This document shows positions 1 through 10,428 of a stretch of DNA of 64,000 nt, piece by piece. Position 1 is the stretch's first letter. Each line of letters begins with the position of its first letter. The stretch lies in NCBI RefSeq assembly GCF_918797505.1, contig NC_092796.1, forward strand, positions 54,466,851-54,530,850, read 5' to 3'. Source of the DNA: Bemisia tabaci. Its lineage: Eukaryota; Arthropoda; Insecta; Hemiptera; Aleyrodidae. The position numbers and the translations under genes were made by a program. The notes beneath the pieces are model-generated. The model made no database searches. It was given only the letters and a program-made list of their open reading frames with translations, and was not told where the DNA came from.

Positions 1-179
1 ATTTTAGCGCTCAAAGCTCATATTTTCCAATCATTCTAAAACGAAACCATTCTTGACTTTGTTAGACTTTCTATCCAGTGGTGCACAATAGTTGATATCT
101 CATAAAAAGGATACTTATACGTACTCAATAGAATTAAAGTAAAACCATTTTGATGGGTGACTAGACAAGGTACGACTTT

Positions 180-1003
180 GAGACTTCTGACTTATTTAAC
201 TGCTTAAACATTTCACTCAAAACACGATTTGCTCCACGAAAATCAATGAAATGGAATCCTGATAACGTTTTATGTGCGATATAGGTCAAGTAGATTATTT
301 GTTGTTTGTTTTTTTTTTTTATGAGCGGGAAGTTTCGAGTTGATTAATTGAAAAACGTTAATATCTTTGCTAGAGGTTACTTTCATTGATTTTCGTTGTA
401 CAAATCATGTTCTACGTGAAATTTTCATGGGGTATCTCGAATTCGAATCTTATTTAGTGGTCCGTTGCACGCGAAAATTGGCCGTCTAGTGGCAAGGAGA
501 CTTTAACGCATGAGTAGGAAAAACAACTAAATATGCTTCACCATTAGATTCATGTTTTGCGCATTACACTTTTTACTTTCCTTAAATGGCTTTAAAAATG
601 CATCTAAAATTACATCTTTGAAACATTGTGCGCAACGAATATCAGTGAAAATAAGTGCAAATTTTATGGATTTTTTGTTCGCACGAAAAACCATAGTTTA
701 CACTTTGATCAACTCGCGCGCTTTCATGGTTTTTGGCAGGCTTCACAAAATGCAGTGTTCTTTCCTCACTCTGTATTTTTTTAAGTGTATAAAATATGCA
801 ATGGCTGAGCCGATTTTGAGGTCGTCATATTTTCATACTGTAAAGACTATCATGGTAAACGTGTAGTGTGCGATTTAACTCAAGTAGGTGATGGTTTTTT
901 CATGAGCGAGAAGGTTGAATCTATGCATCGAAAAATGTCGATATCTTCGCCAGGAGCTACTTCCAGTAATGTTCGTCGTATCAATTGTGTTCTACGTAAA
1001 ATT
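180..1003. repeat. Diverged direct repeat
   Basis: Two stretches, about 255-430 and 840-1003, run in parallel. Each has 'gtgcgat', then a T-run ending in 'catgagcg' or 'tatgagcg', then 'gaaaaa(c/t)gt', an 'atatctt(t/c)gc' motif and 'tgttctacgt'. The units are about 580 bp apart and are perhaps 70-75% alike by eye. No convincing gene is present. Short open frames here lack any recognisable domain. Confidence 0.5.
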
Positions 1004-1228
1004 GGACGCATTTCTGTCAAACGGAACTAAGCGCCAAATTGAGTTCCTTTTGAAGATTTTAGAATGCCGGATAGCGCGTTCTGTTTCTGTCAAACGGAAC
1101 TAAGCGCCATGGAAAAGCATTGCGAGTATGGGCGGGATGAGCCCAACGCCCGGTTCCGCCGCCAATCCAAGCCCCCCTCTACCTTCCTCCCCCTATGGCG
1201 CTTAGTTCCGTTCGACAGAATTACGTCC
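1004..1228. mobile_element. MITE family J, copy 1
   Basis: The terminal inverted repeat runs GGACGCATTTCTGTCAAACG on the left and is mirrored on the right by a block ending TTACGTCC. The TIR continues into GGAACTAAGCGCC. A second internal copy of 'TTCTGTCAAACGGAACTAAG' near 1088 shows the left end was duplicated. The GC-rich core differs from copy 2 at 34854. No target duplication is recognisable. Confidence 0.65.
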
Positions 1229-1901
1229 AGAATAATATTGTGATAAGAAAACGTGTATCCTAATGTTTCAATTCACACACACAAAAAAAATTCAAAAACT
1301 AAAAAATAAGTTTTAAACCAGTGTGGCGATTCGCTTGAAAAAGATGAAGTTGCACGTAATCAATGCGACTGTAAATAGGGTAGAAAGTTTTCAATTGAAA
1401 ATTCTACGAGAGATAGGAGGAGCTTCTTTGGTTTGTGGGAAATGAGAATACTAGATGAGAGCTTGAGGTACCGACGCGACGGTTAGGAAAGTGATTGGAC
1501 CGATTTCTTCCATCATGGGTACTCAAGCGCCAAAATTGCCGGTTCTGACTTTTTTGTGGATTTCAGTTGCATTGGAGTAGAGGTACTATGTGTTAAAATG
1601 ATAGGCTTAAATGCGTTTTCAAATGACCTAAAAAGGCATTTTAACCATCTCTTTTGGGCTCAAAATGTTGAGCGCAAGCCAAATGGCACGTTTTGCTTCA
1701 GACTCTCTGAATTTACATTTTGGTGCTTAGGCCCCAGGGGGAAAAGGTTCAATGGAGAATTTGCACGCAATTTTTTTATTGCTTCATCTGAGAGTGCTTA
1801 AAGAGCTGACTTCGCTGTATTTTTTTTCAATTTTACTCTGGTATGGAAAATAATATCAAAATAGATTTAAAAGTGAAAAAATGCACCGCATAGTGACGTT
1901 A
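1229..1901. other. No gene recognised
   Basis: AT-rich sequence without a recognisable domain, RNA gene or repeat family. An 81-codon open frame at 1556-1801 has no supporting feature. Confidence 0.5.
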
Positions 1902-2133
1902 CACTGGGGAAAAAAAAACACATTGGATCTAGAGTCCAGACTCTTAAAAACATCGACAAGAAAAAATACTCTTGATTCAATCAGATTTAAGCTTAAATCA
2001 AGAACCAAGCCTCTTAATTTGAGCGGATTTCCTTTTGATTTAAGCTTAGATCTGATTGAATTATGAGTCCTTTTTCTTGTCAATGTTTTCAAGAGTCTGG
2101 ACTCTAGATCCAATGTGTTTTTTTTTCCATGTG
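1902..2133 (+). mobile_element. MITE family A, copy 1
   Basis: Near-perfect hairpin. The left arm carries CACATTGGATCTAGAGTCCA and the right arm carries its complement ending in T-run plus CCATGTG. The asymmetric centre reads 'ccaagcctcttaatttgagc', which sets the orientation as +. It is flanked by TA on both sides (1900-1901 and 2134-2135), a 2-bp target duplication. The open frames through it on both strands are a by-product of the palindrome. Confidence 0.85.
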
Positions 2134-2726
2134 TATCTGGAGGCACTTTTCATTTAAACACATGTATTTTAGTGGATCAGGTACTTTTGTGACATCTCCT
2201 ATAATTGTTCAAATAATGAGCCAAGGGTATCCTTGTGTTCAGTTCACTCGGTATGGTTTCCACTAAAACGTGAAATTCATCAAATTTAAGTCACTTGCCA
2301 ATTCTCCATTGCTGAAATAACTGGAAGCATGATTGTAGAAGAGAGAGACATGTTATCTGAGGAGTCAAGGAATAATTGAAATATTGTACATTAAGGAAAA
2401 GACCAATGAGATGGGAGATTCTTGATGTCATGTATCCAGAATTAGCAAGTTAGTCTGAAAATTATGAGAGAGTGCCATCAAATAAAGAGGAACGCGGTAG
2501 ACTGTGCGTGCTTTTATTTCTCTTTGGATAAAAGGTGAGTATAGGAGAACAGTTATCAGAAAACGCGTCATGTGCAATTTAGCTTCATTCACTTATTGAC
2601 TGTGTATTTACAATTTTAGATCATTAAGAATATGATTTAAAAAAAAAAAATTGTTTCCTCATCATGTGTTTCGGATCATCGTAGTTCCATTTTCTGATGT
2701 GAGTGAACACTTACGTAATTTCAAAA
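2134..2726. other. No gene recognised; 3' flank of receptor gene
   Basis: AT-rich region downstream of the minus-strand receptor gene. I see no canonical AATAAA close to the stop codon on that strand. Confidence 0.45.
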
Positions 2727-5079
2727 TCAACGACGAATTTTCGTCAAGTAAGCATTTTTGAAATAGCACAATATTTTAACCACAACTGTATCCTGCAAAT
2801 CATCAATGGAGAGTTCATAAAGGAACACCAGGAAACTTAAAAATAATCCCACGATCAGACCGATGAAAGCTGATTGTAAATCATCTATATTATATGGACG
2901 CGGTTTTTTACCCTCTATTGTGCCAGATGATACATCAAATCTCAAATTACTAGGGATGAGTTTCTCCAAGGCTTTCCTGGTGTGCCCAGTTTCCAGATAC
3001 CGAGCAATTATTTTGTTTAGTCTATCGAATACAAATGAATTCTTCTTGAATACAATCATCCAGGGATCCGTCATGATGTACTCTTTCATCAGGTGATATT
3101 CAAATTCTTCCGTCATCAAGAAATGCCGCATGAATAAGCTCTCTTTCGGCGTAGTTGCAATTGGTAAATGCACCAAAACTGCATCCGTTGTTGCTACTGA
3201 GCGTATACATTCCTCCATTTTTTCTACCAAACTTCTACTTATATTTCCAATGAATAAAGACCTGTTCTCATACCTTCTAGGATAATTCGCGAAAAAGAGT
3301 GTGGGATCTACAGCATTTATCATTTTATCAGTATAAAATTCGAGACTGTCGACTAATTTCCCTTTCAACGCCTCTGATATGCCTTGCCGGTCGAAAGAAC
3401 TTTGAATATCCTTTACATTGAAAAATGTTTGTGTTTGGATGAGAACATGCGACTCCTCCAACATCTTTAAAGAATCAATGTCCGATTGCGGTACCCTCTC
3501 ACTAAGCAACGTTGTCATGCCACTCAAAAATACTGTAGAGATTATCAGTGCAGAGAAACTGAAAATGAAAAATAAAATTTTACCCGTGAATAGACGACCA
3601 AGTAGCAGTGACGGCGGACTACCGCAGACGAAGTATGCGTAAACATTCAATATCGAAGATGTGCCTCTGTAAAGATCCATCTCGGCTTCAGAGTAGAAAT
3701 GACGAAAAACTCGGTATTGTAAATACTGGAAAACGGACTGGATCAAGTATTGTGATGAGATTCAATACCCAAACCCAAAGCGAGAAGCATTTGAAAATTA
3801 CCAAACCTTGCGACATGAAACCGCTATGTGGGACTGCGATGCCCAAAGCCCCAGAATCAAAGCTCACAGAAAAGTCGAACTGAGAGTAGTCAATGCCTCC
3901 ATGATTGATTCCAATGTCAACCTGGTGTAAATCGATGTCAAATTTCAAATCGGCATCCACCTCATGGCTTGCATGGTAAACTTCATACACGTTGCAGTTC
4001 AGTGAGTGCGCGATGTAAGGAAAAGTAACTAAAAATTTGGAATCAAAATCGGCCTTGTAGTCTTCTCGAACAATATAGTCAAGATTCTCCTTCATCCAGT
4101 CGGCCTGACTTCCGTATACTCTTAAGACTTTTAAATGCATATCAGACCAGGAAAAGTCAAAAAAATCCTCTCCAGCTTCTTCACCCTGGGAAACAAGGTT
4201 TTCCGTAAATGGGTCGTACTGTTCGCAGCCACCAGGATGGCAAATCAATGTCCTCTGACCCTTAAAAAATCGCCAGAAGAATTTGAAGCAGAACATCAGA
4301 CTATCGATCAAATCCACATGGGAATGATTATTGATGGTCTCATTCGTCCATTTTTGACACGGCAGTCCGGCTCTGTGCCTGTGGCTGGGAGGAATTGGGG
4401 CAATGCTCTTCAAAACAAAGACAAGGTAGTTTTTAGCATTCCAAATTTTGCTACCATAAAAACCACGTGTCTTATTGAACACGTGATCTGGTAGAACCGA
4501 TCCGGCTTCCAGATCTTCACGTGTCATGTTGACTTGTTCATCGCACATCTTCTCCTCGTTGACTCGTAGGAGACGTTCGTCAACTTTGATACAGTACTGA
4601 GGTAAATCTTCCATTGAGTGATTTCCATTGTTCTTCTGTCTTGATACAAAATTCTGATGAGATCTCAATGAATTTTTCTTTGCAATTGTGTGGAATATGA
4701 AATTTAGTAGTTCATAAATGTCCTCAAGAATGAAGATCATATTTTTTCCATGATCACTGATCACCACTCTGTTCATTTCGCTAGGGTGAGATATTAAGAT
4801 GGTCTGTACCGACGCTTCGTGCAACTGCTGAATGAAGTGCATTCCGAAAACGTCCGACTTGAGGTTGATCGTGTAAAATAATGGTTGCTGCGATATGTTG
4901 ACTATTTCTTGGCATACGTTAACGGCAACTGATACCATTGGCTCCCACTGATCCATGTCGGGTTGTTTTACAAGGGGAATACCGCGGCCCCTGGGTATGA
5001 TTATTGCAAGAATTGGGATTATGATACATAAAGAATTACACTTTTTCGATAAAATATATTGTGTATTTTGGTCTGCCAT
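2727..5079 (-). CDS. Ionotropic-receptor-like gene with frame break
   Basis: Two minus-strand frames together make one receptor-like protein of about 785 residues. The upstream frame (5079-3688, 463 codons) starts at an ATG. It has a hydrophobic stretch at residues 18-29 that could be a signal peptide or anchor, then a long extracellular part, then a membrane segment at about 426-445 (rich in F, W, L, V, I). The downstream frame (open from about 3761 to 2727) resumes with a pore-like region containing CGSPP, a membrane segment starting GKILFFIFSF, a ligand-binding-like S2 region and a last membrane segment (FIGLIVGLFLSFLVF), then a short basic tail. This M1-pore-M2-S2-M3 order is that of insect divergent ionotropic receptors, chemosensory channels of the glutamate receptor superfamily. 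No intron fits: the frames overlap and are shifted by one base. It could be a pseudogene or a base error. A glutamate-receptor-type fold is inferred from topology, not from a search. Confidence 0.6.
3688..3761 (-). other. One-base frame break inside receptor M1 region
   Basis: Both reading frames are open across this interval. The upstream frame ends at 3688 after a non-membrane-like tail; the downstream frame is closed by a TGA just 5' of the interval. Skipping one base joins the M1 helix to the pore region at the expected spacing. Confidence 0.6.
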
Positions 5080-5978
5080 TATTTCATCATTTATTTACAT
5101 TTTTTTCTTAATCATCGACGTTTTTACTTAATGCTCTGGTGCTGTTAAATGGAGCTCCAATTCGTGACTATAGCTGTTCTACTGTTACGTTTGACCGTAA
5201 TAGTCGGGCCAATTTATTTCCTTACATTTTTAGAGCATTCTTCTTCGAGTGATATCCTATATTTTTTATGTATTAAATTGAAAACAAATTTTTTTCGGAT
5301 TTTTAGTGAGCTGGTTGTCTCCTTAACCGTTAAAAGCTTTGAAGTGCCCGCTTATGTTGGTTTCATTCAATATTTTATTGTAATATCTGAGTAAATCTGA
5401 ATGGAAAAGAATGTAAAAATGTTTTTTAATATCTTTCTTGTTAGGAGTTGAGGCTTTGAAAGTATTACCTAAATGTATGCTACTGCAGCAAGACTGTTTA
5501 TTATTGGGATTTGACAGCAGCATACAGTAAAAACTGTGGAAGGGAGTATTTTATTTTCTGTGATCGTAGACAGATTGTGACTTTTCAGTATTCTCTCGTA
5601 AAGTATAAAACTTTAGTTACTCTTGTTTTAATTGAAGATAATTTGTTTCAATGCTAAAAACTTAATGTAGGAGATTGAGATTGGAAGGATTTTAATGCTG
5701 AAAATTCGAGTCAAATTCACTGTTCTCGTGGTCATTCATTCTTTTTTTTTATAAAAATAAATAGAATTTTTTTTCTTCACTCTTCGCGCTCGAAAAGAAA
5801 GATCCTGCTTTCCACTTAGTACTCCTAAACTCAATTCATAGCAAATAATTTGACTTCAAAAGTAAAGTTTTTAAGTACTCTAAGTTAAAAACTGACCTGT
5901 GTTCTGATTCAGGGCGTAAAACTAGGCACAAACTAACCTGTGCTAAAATTCAGTCAGCGTCGCGAAGCCCGTTAGTTC
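5080..5978. other. Receptor 5' flank, no gene recognised
   Basis: AT-rich region upstream of the minus-strand receptor gene. It lies between divergent transcription units if the candidate promoter at 5979 is real. Open frames here are short and lack domain features. Confidence 0.4.
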
Positions 5979-5982
5979 AGTT
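5950..5982 (+). promoter_or_regulatory. Two arthropod-type initiator motifs
   Basis: TCAGTC (5950-5955) and TCAGTT (5977-5982) both match the arthropod initiator consensus TCAGTY. No TATA box sits 25-30 bases upstream and no clear downstream promoter element was seen. Such hexamers occur by chance, so this rests on the strong splice donor downstream. Confidence 0.3.
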
Positions 5983-6215
5983 ACTTCGTCGAGGAGTATC
6001 GAAATGTTTACCTTGTACATGCGGTATTTTATACTTTCTCGTTTCAACAAGGAGAGAAAAGTGTTGTGATTGACGACTCGTGTTCTACTTCCTGTTTTTA
6101 CATTTTAAGCATGTAAACTGGTAAACAGAAACTCACTGAAGTTCAAAGTCAACACACAGACAACTCTAGCGGTACAGCGGAAAAGTTCACAAAAATAAAT
6201 AAACAGCTAGAACGG
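5979..6215 (+). other. Candidate noncoding first exon
   Basis: From the second initiator motif the sequence runs 237 nt to a strong splice donor, AACGG|GTAAGT. It has no long frame, as expected for a 5' untranslated exon. It would be divergent to the receptor gene. The next exon would lie downstream, but none could be identified with confidence. Confidence 0.28.
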
Positions 6216-6279
6216 GTAAGTACGCTTTACATTTCCTCATTGAACTGTCTTATATGGAACAGTGAGGAAAATGAGAATT

Positions 6280-6660
6280 TCATAGGAGAGATGTGTTGCG
6301 GGCCTCTTTTTTAACTTTTCTTCCGAATCTGAGCGACACCTAATTGGCAGCATATAGCAGAGCATTAAGAACTCACACTTCGCGTCACCGCGCCTTCAAT
6401 TTTTCAGATGCAGCACGGACGTCCATCAAGTACGAATAGTTGTATCTCTGCGCCGTCGTTAACGCGCATCCTTTCTCTCCCTCTATGCTCTATTTCCATG
6501 TTGTGTTTGTTTCCGTTTGTCTTATTTGTAATGTTGCTTTAAACTAGCAGAGCATTGCGAGTTCACGACTCACGCCATCGCGTCTTACATTTTTCATATG
6601 CAATGTGGACATCCATCTTGCGAGAATAGTTGTATCGCGCTTACACTTTAGATGTCTCTT
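6280..6660 (+). repeat. Interspersed repeat S, two half-units
   Basis: Two related stretches lie in tandem: 'gcagagcattaagaactcac' near 6358 and 'gcagagcattgcgagttcac' near 6547. Each is followed by 'gcgtc', then 'ttttca(g/t)atgca', 'ggac(g)tccatc' and 'gaatagttgtatc'. A third, inverted copy lies at 63745-63925. Class is unknown; no coding frame. Confidence 0.6.
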
Positions 6661-7251
6661 ACTTTTGAATTTCGAAATAAATTAAGGTTAAGTTTGCCCG
6701 AGATATGCTATGATATTTCCAAATAAATAGTCATTTTGAAAAGGAAGAAATATGTTTAAAGGCCTCTCAAGAGGTCTTTAAAGTGTGCGTATGTCTAAAA
6801 ATCAAACCGGCTATCGCTTCTACGGGAGTTACACATAGAGAATGAAGGAGGGGGATGATAAAGCGCCTGTATATCAACAAAAAGGTGACACTTTCACAGA
6901 AAAATGTTTACGCTTCAGAAAGTAGTTCTTGGACCTCTGTTCACCATCATGCGTATAAAAGCACCTCTCTTCACTCCTAACTTCCTCTTCTTCCGTTCAT
7001 TTAAGACATTTTTGACATATATTCTCGGTCGTAATTTTTTTTTCCTCTTCTTATTTTGCTATATCTGTCAGAGGGGCGCGTTTTTGGCGCGTCAAGGGGG
7101 CGTATGTGCCAATGACAGATTAGCCTTATGGTCAGTCCGAGCCTGGATATGAAGCGTCCGTGCCTGCCTACGTCACCGACAAAATCCAAGATGCTCGAGA
7201 TGCGAGTGCGACCACCTCCTTTTTTCCTCTGTGCGTGATTACGGTTTTTGC
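6661..7251. other. No gene recognised
   Basis: AT-rich with a pyrimidine-rich stretch around 6970-7060. Short frames only. The right part flanks element T. Confidence 0.4.
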
Positions 7252-7687
7252 TAGAGTCCCTTTATACCCAGAGTTAAGACAACTCGATTATCAGCTGACT
7301 GGCAGCCGGCCTTGTCTGGCCATGGAAGCCGAAACGAGTGCACCCAAACGAACGATATTGAGGGATAAGGATCAGGAATCCTGCGATGTCTGTCACACAA
7401 AAACAACAACATCAACTAATTGATCAATTAAAAAGAAAATGAGATTGGTTTGTGAATAATTTCTTAATCTATTTTCATTTTGGACCGATGGAAATAACAA
7501 TTTACTCTTGATAAACCACAATTAGGTAATATTTTCATTATTCTTGTTCACATTCGAGGTACCGCCATCTTGGTGCACTCGTTTCGGCCTTCATGAGCGA
7601 GAACCAATCAGAATTGGATTTTTTTTTAGGCCACTTTCAGCCCAACCAAAAGTGAGTTGTCTTAACTCTGGGTATAAAGGGACTCTA
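7252..7687. mobile_element. Element T, non-autonomous, 8-bp TSD
   Basis: TIR TAGAGTCCCTTTATACCCAG continues into AGTTAAGACAACTC and is mirrored perfectly at the right end. Perfect 8-bp target duplications GTTTTTGC flank it at 7244-7251 and 7688-7695. Secondary inverted blocks inside include 'gaaacgagtgcacc' and 'ggtgcactcgtttc'. No transposase frame. An 8-bp duplication fits hAT or P superfamilies; the TIR does not settle which. Confidence 0.85.
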
Positions 7688-7893
7688 GTTTTTGCCTGAT
7701 TACGACCGGAGCATTTTTGAGTGCATCTTGTCTAATGGTCCATTGTGTCAATCCCCGAAAATAAATGCACCGCAATAAGCCCAAAGTGCGGGTGCTATAA
7801 AACACTAAGTTCCCGCTGGTCCTGAACGGATCTTTATTACTGAACTAGGAGGCCGAGGCCCCGCCCCCCGGCCACTACGCGGCCCAACCCCGG

Positions 7894-8220
7894 CACGGAG
7901 ACAAAAACCTCGTGCGTGGGACCTGTAGTTTAGGTCATATGGATCTCTGAAGTTTAGATTGAGCATCTGAAGGTCTAGCTGTCAAGGTTATGATCACACA
8001 TCTGAAACTTCAGTTCTTACATCTGAAGTACTTCGGTCTTCACATCCTAAAAACTTCGGTTCTCACATCTGAAGTACTTCAGATGTAAGAGCTGAAGTTT
8101 CAGTTGTCAGACCTGAACTTCGGCAGCTAGACCTTAAGTGTTCAGATGATCAATCCGAAAACTTCAGAGATCCATATGACGTAAACTTCGAGTCCCACGC
8201 ACGAAGTGTTTTTCTCCGTG
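7894..8220. mobile_element. MITE family D, copy 1
   Basis: Ends are CACGGAGACAAAAACCTCGT and the mirror ending TTTTTCTCCGTG. The arms share 'cgtgggac' and 'catatggatctctgaagttt'. The centre is a run of short inverted motifs of the type CTGAAGTACTTC(A/G)G. Flanks are GG and TG, so the duplication is imperfect. Confidence 0.7.
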
Positions 8221-8773
8221 TGGGGCGCTGTCATTGGCATTGGGGGCTTTCCCACTTACGGACTTTGAACTTCCCAATCTCACCCCAGCCCATCGACCGT
8301 TTTGCTCCCCTTCCTCACCCCGTCCATCGAGCGTCTTAAAAATGATTTGATTAGAATAGAGAGGATTACCCTTGACATAAGGTGGGATGCTCGGTGTCAT
8401 CTTCACGAGTTTGACAACGTCGGCGGTTACATCGTGTGCGGGCACGGAGCGGCAGCGGGAGCGGTTCCGCAGGAGCCGCGGTGGCGGGGCCCGGGCGGTC
8501 GTCGGTTGAATGTCATTAAACGCCACCGAAGACTCATCTTCGCCCGACCGGTCTCGAGCCGTGATGGATCGAACTTGCGGTTAGCGCCGCGAAAGCACCA
8601 TCGCCATCGTGATGCCGCGATACACTTGACCTTTTGCGCGTCCTCCCAGGAGGAGCGTGCCGACTTGTCAATCGCTTTGGCAGCCGTCTCATGACTCAAT
8701 GCAAAATGTGCGTGTCGTTTACTCCGTCGTACGTTGCCCCTACAACCCCCCCTCCCTCCCTCCTCCCACTTCA
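8221..8773. other. GC-rich island, unassigned
   Basis: GC-rich, with overlapping open frames on both strands (for example 8302-8694 + and 8427-8849 -) that are explained by base composition. No domain or splice-site pair stands out. Confidence 0.4.
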
Positions 8774-9001
8774 CACTGAAAAAAAAACACATTGGATCTA
8801 GAGTCCAGACTCTTGAAAACATTGACAAGAAAAAGGACTCTTGATTCAAGCAAATTCAAGCTTAAATCCAAAGGAAATCCGCTCGAATTAAGAGGCTTGG
8901 TTCTTGATTTAAGCTTAAATCTGATTGAATCAAGAGTATCTTTTCTTGTCGATGTTTTTGAGAGTCTGGTCTCTAGATTCAATGTGTTTTTTTTTCCAGT
9001 G
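8774..9001 (-). mobile_element. MITE family A, copy 2
   Basis: Left end CACTGAAAAAAAAACACATT, right end T-run then CCAGTG. The centre reads 'ccgctcgaattaagaggctt', the reverse orientation. Flanking dinucleotides are CA and CG (one mismatch). Confidence 0.85.
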
Positions 9002-9044
9002 CGCTTCATCATGTTGGAAAAACTCCGGTAATACGGACCGAACA

Positions 9045-9710
9045 GTTCATTGAGATATTTTTTACTCACAGCGGGCTGATTATCGAAATTGATAGACAAA
9101 ACGATAAACACAAACGACAGAGGAAAAATGAGGGTGATCCTATCGGTGAAAGCGGCGGATGATTGCAATAGGCAAAGGAGGTAAGTAATTGACTAACTAA
9201 TAGCAATCAATTAGATACCCTTCAATTAGCATTTTCCCTCTTAGTCTATAAGAACCACCTTTGTAACCAATTAAATTGCTTCACCGTCCCTGTGTCTTCT
9301 TTGTCAGTTTCCGTAATCAGCCCGAAGCAGTGTATCGGCCGCTTCAGTTGGTAGAACTGATCCGCAGTTCGGTGAACCGAGGGTTACGTTCAACCAACTG
9401 GAGTCTAAGTCCATCAAATTGAAAATCTTTGGTCGATAAGGATTGTGTTTCATTAGAATTAAAGCATTCGGTCCGTAGAACTGTGGATCTTCGGTTCAGT
9501 TTTTCAACCGATGAGGACTCACATTCACGCGAAAGAGCGCGCATTGCCGCTCACCCACCGCGGTTTTCAAAATTCAGATGAACAGCAAGTTGATTTTTGA
9601 AAACAGACAAACCGATCGATCAAGAAGAGAAAAAAGAGCAATCCTATTGGTAGAGGCGGGTAGTTGCAATGGACAAAGAAGCTAAATGATAGACTAACTT
9701 ACGAATCCAT
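9045..9710 (+). repeat. Diverged direct repeat pair
   Basis: Copies at about 9045-9230 and 9580-9710 share 'gatcctat(c/t)ggt', 'g(c)ggcgg', 'ttgcaat(a/g)g(g)caaag' and 'gactaact'. Copy 1 ends in a GTAAGT-like site that is part of the repeat, so it is not evidence for an exon. Between them is unassigned sequence with a 66-codon minus frame of no recognised family. Confidence 0.45.
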
Positions 9711-10019
9711 TGTGACCAGGAGCAAGGTCAACAGGGCCGGATTTACCTACTTGCCGCCCATGGGCCGCCTGTATTTTGCCGCCCTTTTATTCTCATTCGT
9801 TTAAAAACATCGATAAAAACCATCAAGTGAACGTGCAGCGGGAGGAGTGTATAAGACGCGTTTACTCGTGTTAGACACATATTTTGCAAGCCCTGTCAAC
9901 ATTACTAGCAAAAGTTCATGGAACTTTGCGCGAAAGTTAAGTTCCGTAAACCTATCGCTGTGTGGACAAGGCCTTCCATTCGTAAGAAATGAACGAAAAA
10001 AGTATGAAAGAACAAAGCG

Positions 10020-10165
10020 ACCGCACTGTGTTTGGTGCAATGCGTGAAGCATTCCTACAGTCTTGTAGGCACTATGCGTTTCACACCGACTGCTGCTGAA
10101 CGCACTGTGTTTGACGCAATGCGTGAAGTATTCATGCAGTCTTGTAGGCGCTAATATGTGTTACA
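10020..10165 (+). repeat. Internal tandem units of element G
   Basis: Two units contain 'cactgtgttt(g)gtgcaatg', 'gcgtgaag(c/t)attc' and 'agtcttgtaggc'. The same unit is amplified in the other G copies near 43500 and 46060-46490. Confidence 0.6.
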
Positions 10166-10428
10166 CGCCGACCGCCGCGTCGAGAGCTTCTCCTTTTCAT
10201 CTCAAGTCCTCGTCATCATTGCTCTCTGCGCCGCGACGTTCCAGGTCAAATTGCGTGTTTGGTTCCTCTCTTAACTCGACCAATAGTGCTGTCTCTTATA
10301 TTGACAAAAACGACAAAATTAGAAATTACTATACTCTCAGGAAGTGGAGATTTTGTCGCCTTTTCTCGTTTGTAATTTTTTTTTTTCTGAATCCGATATT
10401 TTTTTATATATATATATATGAGTCGCTT

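Noticed and set aside
1856..2146. Peptide family MDLESRLLKTLTRK-like as a conserved gene family
   Set aside because: It coincides exactly with the family A MITE and is open on both strands because the element is a hairpin.
2863..4494. Plus-strand frames opposite the receptor gene
   Set aside because: Shadows of the minus-strand coding sequence.
8302..8849. Overlapping frames of 130 and 140 codons on opposite strands
   Set aside because: GC-rich composition lowers stop frequency; no domain, no conserved motif, and the minus frame runs into a MITE.
9170..9190. GTAAGT as a splice donor
   Set aside because: It lies in a repeated segment and no matching acceptor or coding frame is present.
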